Shown: one piece after another, positions 59,336 through 64,000 of the stretch
Position numbering within the stretch: the stretch's first letter is position 1
How the letters are laid out: the number at the start of each line of letters is the position of its first letter
Assembly (NCBI GenBank): GCA_010672585.1
Contig: JAAHGF010000004.1
Coordinates: forward strand, 92,831 to 156,830
Length of the DNA: 64,000 nucleotides
Source: Okeania sp. SIO1I7
GTDB taxonomy: Bacteria > Cyanobacteriota > Cyanobacteriia > Cyanobacteriales > Microcoleaceae
Reading direction: 5' to 3'
The notes under the pieces: generated by a model
The model's database searches: none
What the model saw: only the letters and a program-made list of their open reading frames with translations
What the model was told of the DNA's origin: nothing
Program-made: the position numbers and the translations under genes

Positions 59336-60493
59336 ATGAAAAATATTTTATTTGTTCTGTACGAAGATTTTCATTCTAATAGTGCCCTTCATGTGCATCA
59401 TTTTGCGAATAATTTAGTTAAATTGGGCTTTGATTGTGTGGTGGCTGTTCCTAGAAATAAACAGACTGTTTCTCAAGTGGGAGAACATTTAACACATTTA
59501 TATAATGTGACAGAATATGGTGAATTTTATCGGCTGAATAAATTATTTAAAAATCAGCAAGGTCCGGATGTGGTTCATGTTTGGACTCCGAGAGAAGTTA
59601 CGCGAAATTATTGTCATAAACTCCGGAAAGCTTATGATTTTAAATTAGTAATTCATTTGGAAGATAATGAGGAATATGTTCTGGAAAAATATTTAAACAA
59701 ACCTTTTAAAGAAATAGCTAATGCTAATGGATCTCTCGCAATTCCAGATAATGTTTCTCATCCCCAGAAATATCGGGAGTTTCTAGCAAGTGCTGATGGA
59801 GTAACAGTAATTATTGAAAGGTTAAAAGAATTTGTGCCGAATAATGTGCCGAGTTTAGTTTTATGGCCTGGTGTAGAAACCGAGTATTTTTATCCCAGAA
59901 ATCCCAACCCAGAAATAGTAAAAAGGTTTAATATTCCTGAAAATACTTTAGTTTTTTCCTACACCGGAAATGTTCATGCTGCTAATACTCATGAGGTGAG
60001 AAGTTTGTATTTAGCTGTAGCAATGTTGAACCGAGAAGGTAAACCTGCAGTGTTAGTTAGAACAGGTAGAGATTTCTGTAATTTTTTGGGAGATGATGAT
60101 AATTGGGCGCGGAAATATGCCATTGAATTAGGATATCTAGACCGGAGTTTAATGCCAGAAATTTTGGCTTTGGCAGACGTGTTAATTCAACCAGGTAGAC
60201 CAGATAAATTTAATGATTATCGTTTCCCCTGTAAATTACCAGAATTTTTGGCAATGGGTAAACCTGTAATTTTGCCTGCGACTAATATTGGTTTGGTGAT
60301 GGAAAATGAGAAAGATGCTTTGGTTTTGCCTATGGTTGATGCAGTGAATATTGTTGAATCGGTGGGTAAGTTGTTTGAGGATAACTCTCTATCTGAAAAG
60401 TTAGGTCAAGGTGCAATTAATTTTGCTAAAACTAATCTCAATTGGCAGAAAAATACAGAATTATTGAAATCTTTTTATCAAGAGATTCGGTAG
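59336..60493 (+). CDS. GT4-type glycosyltransferase
   Basis: The 385-aa GT-B protein has an N-terminal acceptor domain (NILFVLYEDFHSNSALHVHH, PDVVHVWTPREVTRN) and a nucleotide-sugar domain: VFSYTGNVHAANTHEVRSLY (about 208-227), ALADVLIQPGRPDKFNDYRF (about 278-297), and FPCKLPEFLAMGKPVILPA (about 296-314), the E-x7-E-type region of GT4 retaining enzymes. It should transfer a sugar during surface polysaccharide or glycolipid synthesis at the cytoplasmic face of the membrane. The ATG at 59336 is preferred over the adjacent TTG at 59333. It is monocistronic, just outside the modular locus, and may belong to the same pathway. Confidence 0.88.
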   Translation: MKNILFVLYEDFHSNSALHVHHFANNLVKLGFDCVVAVPRNKQTVSQVGEHLTHLYNVTEYGEFYRLNKLFKNQQGPDVVHVWTPREVTRNYCHKLRKAYDFKLVIHLEDNEEYVLEKYLNKPFKEIANANGSLAIPDNVSHPQKYREFLASADGVTVIIERLKEFVPNNVPSLVLWPGVETEYFYPRNPNPEIVKRFNIPENTLVFSYTGNVHAANTHEVRSLYLAVAMLNREGKPAVLVRTGRDFCNFLGDDDNWARKYAIELGYLDRSLMPEILALADVLIQPGRPDKFNDYRFPCKLPEFLAMGKPVILPATNIGLVMENEKDALVLPMVDAVNIVESVGKLFEDNSLSEKLGQGAINFAKTNLNWQKNTELLKSFYQEIR

Positions 60494-60552
60494 TTTTTTG
60501 TGCCAGAAGGAAGAAGGAAGAAGGAAGAAGGAAGAAGGAAGAGGGAAGAGGG

Positions 60553-60622
60553 AAGAGGGAAAAATATTGCTTTGTCTGAGCTTTCAGGTTTTGAATCTGT
60601 CCGTACCCTTTGCTTCGACTGC
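60553..60622 (-). repeat. Dispersed repeat family III, copy 3 (inverse)
   Basis: TTGTCTGAG, TCAGGTTTTGA and TTTGCTTCGACTGC correspond to the complement of copies 1 and 2. The heptamer tract 60505-60550 abuts the same end as in those copies. Confidence 0.75.
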
Positions 60623-60792
60623 CAGATTATGGAAAGCCTCAAATGTTAATTTATGGCTTTCTCTCTATTAGACATCTCCAATAATAAAAAATCAAATCAA
60701 TTATCGTAGATAAATCATCAATTATTTCCCTCTACTCCCTACTTCCTCTTTTCCAGAGAGGTCTATTTTAGATTCGTCTTCTGATATAATTA

Positions 60793-61085
60793 GGGTTTGC
60801 TGAATAAAGTCTTTTGGTCGGGGTAGGAGTCAGGAGTCAACACACCCCTGCCCCTCCCCAACCCACCCCCGCCCCTCCCAGGAGGGGAGCCAGGAGGGGA
60901 AGTCAGGAGGAACGGGGAATTATAGAGGAGGTAGTCGGAAAAATTGTAAGAGTGATTTTTCTGCCATAATCGTCCCAAAATACTAGCTTTATGCAGCTCT
61001 TGCCAGCAAAAAACTGACACTTTTTTAGACAAAAAAATGCTACAACCTTTATCTGTCAATGCTTTGATATTTAATCAGCAAGCCC
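60793..61085. mobile_element. MITE-like non-autonomous element, copy 3
   Basis: Termini GGGTTTGCTGA and TCAGCAAGCCC, flanked by TAATTA on both sides. The interior is GC-rich with CCCGCCCCTCCCAGGAGGGG and differs from copies 1 and 2 except near the right end (ACCTTTATCT then ATTTAATCAGCAAG). Confidence 0.85.
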
Positions 61086-61258
61086 TAATTATGCCAACTG
61101 GGTAATAATAAAAATTAACTACTCTAATATTGTGTAGCGGAAACTAAGGTTTCTTTGTAAAAAAATATAGTAGATACAGTAAGAATTCAAATTTTTTGAT
61201 ACAAAAATTGCTTATAGAAAGCTTAAGGTGAGGAGCAAAAGAGCCAAAAATCCCATTG

Positions 61259-61615
61259 TTATTCCATTTCTGTTGGTTTAAGTAGTAACTCCACTCCCTC
61301 TAATATTTTTTCTACTCTCTCCGGTGAAAGAGTACCTATTTTCTCTGTCAATTTTGCTTTTTCTACTGTGAAAATCTGGGATATATTCACAACTGTTTGA
61401 TCTGGTAAATTTGCCTCACCTACTGCCAAAACAATATTACCAGGAACAGCAGCAAGCTTGAGATTAGAACTTAAACTACAAACAACCACAGTCTTAATCA
61501 AACTAAAATTAAAAACATTGTTCTGAATTACAACATGAGGATGTCTGTAAGTACCTTGAGAACCGGATGGTTCATCTAATTCAATCCAGAATATATCACC
61601 TTGATTAATTAGCAC
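61259..61615 (-). CDS. PemK/MazF-family toxin (endoribonuclease)
   Basis: At 118 aa it has the expected length. Motifs are the start INQGDIFWIELDEPSGSQG (nucleotide-binding beta hairpin with Gly-Ser-x-Gly), RHPHVVIQNNVFN (active-site Arg about 24), VVVCSLSSN and NLPDQTVVNISQIFTVEKA. Members cleave mRNA to arrest growth when the antitoxin is degraded. It overlaps the upstream antitoxin gene by 7 bp, so both are co-translated from the promoter at 61889-61917. Confidence 0.92.
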   Translation of the reverse strand: MLINQGDIFWIELDEPSGSQGTYRHPHVVIQNNVFNFSLIKTVVVCSLSSNLKLAAVPGNIVLAVGEANLPDQTVVNISQIFTVEKAKLTEKIGTLSPERVEKILEGVELLLKPTEME

Positions 61616-61863
61616 TCGTCCTCTATTATACTCCTATGATGTCCACTAATACTACTTATTGATGTCAATGCTTCTGTCTCAGAAACATCCTCATAAGCAG
61701 CATTTATTTTTTCTAGCAATAGTCGATTTTGATGCCGACGAATAAACTCCTCTAGAGCGATCGCAATTAAACGACTTCTAGATATTTTCATTTCTGCTGC
61801 TAGTGCTTCAGCTTGTTCAAACAGATACTCTTGTAATGAAATTGCAGTTTTGACAGTGGCCAT
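61609..61863 (-). CDS. Ribbon-helix-helix antitoxin of the PemK/MazF pair
   Basis: The 84-aa protein opens with an RHH DNA-binding fold: VKTAISLQEYLFEQAEALAA then EMKISRSRLIAIALEEFIRR. An acidic tail (AYEDVSETEALTSISSISGH, ending IIEDEC) would wrap the toxin. It lies first in the operon, directly downstream of a consensus promoter that it probably represses. Confidence 0.9.
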   Translation of the reverse strand: MATVKTAISLQEYLFEQAEALAAEMKISRSRLIAIALEEFIRRHQNRLLLEKINAAYEDVSETEALTSISSISGHHRSIIEDEC

Positions 61864-61888
61864 ATAATTATAATTTAACTTTTATGTT

Positions 61889-61917
61889 AGTATAATCACA
61901 GGTTATATTGCTGTCAA
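61889..61917 (-). promoter_or_regulatory. Consensus sigma70 promoter of the toxin-antitoxin pair
   Basis: On the minus strand TTGACA (61917-61912) is followed by exactly 17 bp and TATACT (61894-61889), 26 bp before the antitoxin ATG. Confidence 0.8.
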
Positions 61918-62301
61918 TACTTATTCTCAAAGGTCTTACCTCTGGGATTTATTGAGACATTTAAATCCTCCTGATACTCAAACTCAAAATTATCCTATAT
62001 TCTAGATTTAATTTAGAGTCAATTTGTTTCAAATAATTCCAGAGAAAATCTTAAATTCAGGAAAAATCTAAAATCTAAGATTGAAAAGGACAGAGGCCAG
62101 AAGGAAAAATTGCTTGAGATTTGAATCTTGATCCAATCGTAGGAAGTGTAAAAATATCCAGTATTCCAGCCTTCATAGCAAAAAGGCAAGAAGTTTTGGG
62201 TGTCTAATAACGGAATCTTCATCTGCGACCTTGCTATAACTTCTGCCACTGAAGCAAATATTTTAGTTCTACTTAGATAAATAGAGTAATTAATCATAAC
62301 T
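61918..62301. other. Gap upstream of ccdA
   Basis: It holds a 92-codon minus-strand frame (62019-62297, KIPLLDTQNFLPFCYEGWNT) that begins 5 bp from ccdA. The frame resembles no family I know, and its end is made of AAATCTAAAATCTAAG-like repeats. I rate it as doubtful. No other structure was seen. Confidence 0.45.
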
Positions 62302-63036
62302 ATGGAAACTTTTCTGACTTTACTTTACGAAACTACTCAATATGCAAATACCATAGTGAAGACTCAACTCATACATCTAAGTTGGGTCAGTTTGATAATT
62401 ATATTTGTAGCTGGTTTACTTACCAGTTTGACACCCTGTATGCTTTCGATGTTACCAATAACTATTGGTTATATTGGTGGATATGAAGCCCAGAACCGTA
62501 TTCAAGCTGCTGCTCAATCTACTTGGTTCTCTTTAGGATTAGCCACAACTCTTGCTGGTTTAGGGATTGTAGCATCATTGCTGGGAAAAGTATATGGTCA
62601 AGTAGGTATAGGATTGCCAATTATTGTTAGTATAGTTGCTATTTTAATGGGTCTTAATTTACTAGAAGCATTGCCATTACCTATGCCTTCTTTTGACAGT
62701 ATGGGATGGATATCTCAAGATTTACCTAAAGGAATACGTTCATATTTATTAGGTTTAACATTTGGTTTAGTTGCATCTCCCTGTAGTACTCCCGTATTAG
62801 CAACATTATTAGCTTGGGTTTCTACAACTGGAGACTTGGTTTTAGGAGGGGTTTTATTGTTATTTTATGCTTTTGGTTATGTAACGCCTTTGATATTAGC
62901 AGGTGCTTTTATAGCTAATATTAAAAACTTTTTAGAACTACGAAAATGGTCTAGTTGGATTACACCTGCTAGTGGTATTTTATTAGTTGGTTTTGGTGTA
63001 TTTTCTCTGTTATTTAGAATAGTACCAATTACTTAA
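62302..63036 (+). CDS. ccdA: Cytochrome c biogenesis thiol-disulfide transporter CcdA
   Basis: The 244-aa protein has about six hydrophobic segments. The first redox cysteine is in SLTPCMLSMLPITIGYIGGY (about 50-69), the second in GLVASPCSTPVLATLLAW (about 152-169), each next to Pro as in the CcdA/DsbD-beta family. It passes electrons from cytoplasmic or stromal-side thioredoxin across the thylakoid or plasma membrane to keep apocytochrome c haem-binding cysteines reduced. In many cyanobacteria ccs1 follows. Here repeats follow (63037 on), so the partner must lie elsewhere. Confidence 0.95.
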   Translation: METFLTLLYETTQYANTIVKTQLIHLSWVSLIIIFVAGLLTSLTPCMLSMLPITIGYIGGYEAQNRIQAAAQSTWFSLGLATTLAGLGIVASLLGKVYGQVGIGLPIIVSIVAILMGLNLLEALPLPMPSFDSMGWISQDLPKGIRSYLLGLTFGLVASPCSTPVLATLLAWVSTTGDLVLGGVLLLFYAFGYVTPLILAGAFIANIKNFLELRKWSSWITPASGILLVGFGVFSLLFRIVPIT

Positions 63037-64000
63037 AAACAAGGTAGTTTGATAGATAGTATTCATTAATGGATAATTGATAATGGATAATTGATAATTA
63101 CCTCGGGTTTTAACCGCTACGGAATTGAATATAAGGAAATATTATTTCTTCACAGGAGTCGATTGGATATGGCGAAAAGACCTCGCCATCCCACCCAACG
63201 GGTGCGCTCCGAAGAGAGAACTCCGTTCCGCTGTCGCGTTTCGCGTCAGCGTTGCGTTACGCCAGTTTTGCGAAGCAAAAGCAAACGACCGCTGTCTTGG
63301 TCGATTGGATATGGCGAGGGGACCTCGCCATCCCTCGACCGCTTTTTTCCCCTTAAAAGGGTCGGCTTCAAGGCGCGAATTATTTAATTATTAATTAGTT
63401 AATTATTCGGTAATACCATTTATCAAAAAAATACTATATTTACATAAGACTTCAATGATCAAGTAAAATAATTAAGTAATTAGTAGTAGTTAATAACGTT
63501 TTTAGCGATTCTTAGCTAGTAAATGTATATTATTCTTATGTTTACTACTCCCAGTACGAGCGTCCCATGTAATTTTCCTGCCCACTCCCCTACTCCCTTC
63601 CTCAATAAAACATAGAAAATTTTTTGAGATTTGGTATGATTTATGGTTGAGGTGGTAAACAAAAAATAGTCAAATTATTGATACTTTAGTCAAAATAGGT
63701 TAAAAATATGCTCAAAAGTTTATCTTTTCTTTTGCGGGTTTAATACCCCACCGTCAATGGGAGTGATTAAAATTGCTTGGGGTTTGTAGACACGGAGTGG
63801 CCTGTCGAAGACTATCCATAAGCAATTTTCCCTTCTGCCTTCTTCAAACAGTAATGGTAATACCATTTCACTTTAAGGATGTCACAAATAGTTTCAAAGT
63901 TATAATGTCAAATAATCCGTTGAAAGTATTGAAACTTCAAAGTTTTTTGTCTTAGGACTTACGCAGAGAATCTATATATAGCGATGGTGAATGGTATTTT
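63037..64000. other. Terminal non-coding region
   Basis: Family-II copy H occupies 63062-63413. After it come a TTATTCTTATGTTTACTACT repeat (about 63530, partner at about 11233), an ACTCCC tract (63586-63598) and AT-rich sequence. GGACTTACGCAGAGAA at 63955 is a possible element end cut by the window. No gene is supported. Confidence 0.7.
63062..63413 (+). repeat. Dispersed repeat family II, copy H (longest)
   Basis: CATTAATGGATAATTGATAA, TTTTAACCGCTACGGAATTG, TCGATTGGATATGGCG twice (63160, 63301), a GC-rich middle rich in CGC/GCG, CCCCTTAAAAGGGTCGGCTT, AAGGCGCGAATTA and TTATTCGGTAA. The TCGATTGGATATGGCG duplication explains its greater length. Confidence 0.9.

Larger units (their letters stand above)
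60494..61258. other. Repeat-filled gap
   Basis: Contains a GAAGGAA heptamer tract (60505-60550), an inverse family-III copy (60553-60622), the TTAGACATCTCCAATAATAA repeat (about 60667-60705, partner at about 11690) and MITE copy 3 (60793-61085). The last 170 bp are AT-rich with nothing recognisable. Confidence 0.8.

Noticed and set aside
60790-61059. 89-aa minus-strand frame rich in Gly/Pro
   Set aside because: It is contained in MITE copy 3 and includes GGGAGGGGC repeats.
62019-62297. 92-aa minus-strand gene divergent from ccdA
   Set aside because: Phe-rich end from AAATCTAAAATC repeats and no recognised domain. Too weak to call a gene.
63091-63394. Two overlapping frames near the right end
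   Set aside because: They fall inside family-II copy H, and other copies break both frames.

Overview
The window looks like chromosomal DNA of a low-GC, repeat-rich filamentous cyanobacterium. The evidence is the many copies of the HIP1 palindrome GCGATCGC (for example near 2752, 8785, 10253, 12000, 24310, 31699, 36487, 40897, 53914 and 59145), tracts of 7-nt tandem repeats (TTCCTTC, AATTAAT, CTGACTC types), wide non-coding gaps, and cyanobacterial families (PatD-like protein, CcdA, Uma2 nuclease, TPR/FkbM/sulfotransferase giants). The AT-rich composition and low coding density resemble the Trichodesmium/Okeania type, but that placement is inference. I found no rRNA or tRNA gene.

Layout. 1-5.5 kb: a seven-copy 145-bp non-coding tandem array, a relic of a STAND/NB-ARC ATPase, a fused two-domain peptide ABC ATPase, a zinc-ribbon protein and a PatD-like protein. 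5.5-11.8 kb: RelA/SpoT and an ALDH3-type aldehyde dehydrogenase set among mobile repeats. 11.8-56.3 kb: a 45-kb locus of very large modular proteins. These are TPR proteins, sulfotransferases, FkbM and other methyltransferases, GT2, GT92-like, GT11-like and GT-B-like glycosyltransferases, an asparagine-synthase-like protein and a heparinase II/III gene split by an IS605-type element. A degenerate vapBC pair and several gene relics lie between them. 56.3-64 kb: an HTH regulator with a palindromic operator candidate, a truncated tnpB, a small secreted protein, a lone vMAP-type N-terminal domain, a GT4 glycosyltransferase, a MazF-type toxin-antitoxin pair with a clear sigma70 promoter, and ccdA.

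How the central locus may work together (inference). The enzymes could build, methylate, sulfate and trim a surface or sheath glycan, or decorate a glycosylated protein. None of the large proteins shows a signal peptide or membrane segment, so they would act in the cytoplasm. The striking feature is modularity. A roughly 90-110-residue beta-rich module centred on a Gly-Trp pair recurs nine times in seven proteins, next to sulfotransferase, methyltransferase, glycosyltransferase or PP-loop ATPase domains. One methyltransferase domain is copied in three neighbouring proteins, one GT92-like domain in two, and FkbM three times in one chain.

A second theme is repeat DNA turned into protein. Heptanucleotide tracts that lie between genes elsewhere are read as protein linkers or tails in at least three genes. 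A stop-free 7-nt tandem repeat gives the same cyclic heptapeptide in all three frames. Three families of mobile or dispersed repeats, including a MITE with 6-7-bp target duplications, account for most intergenic space.
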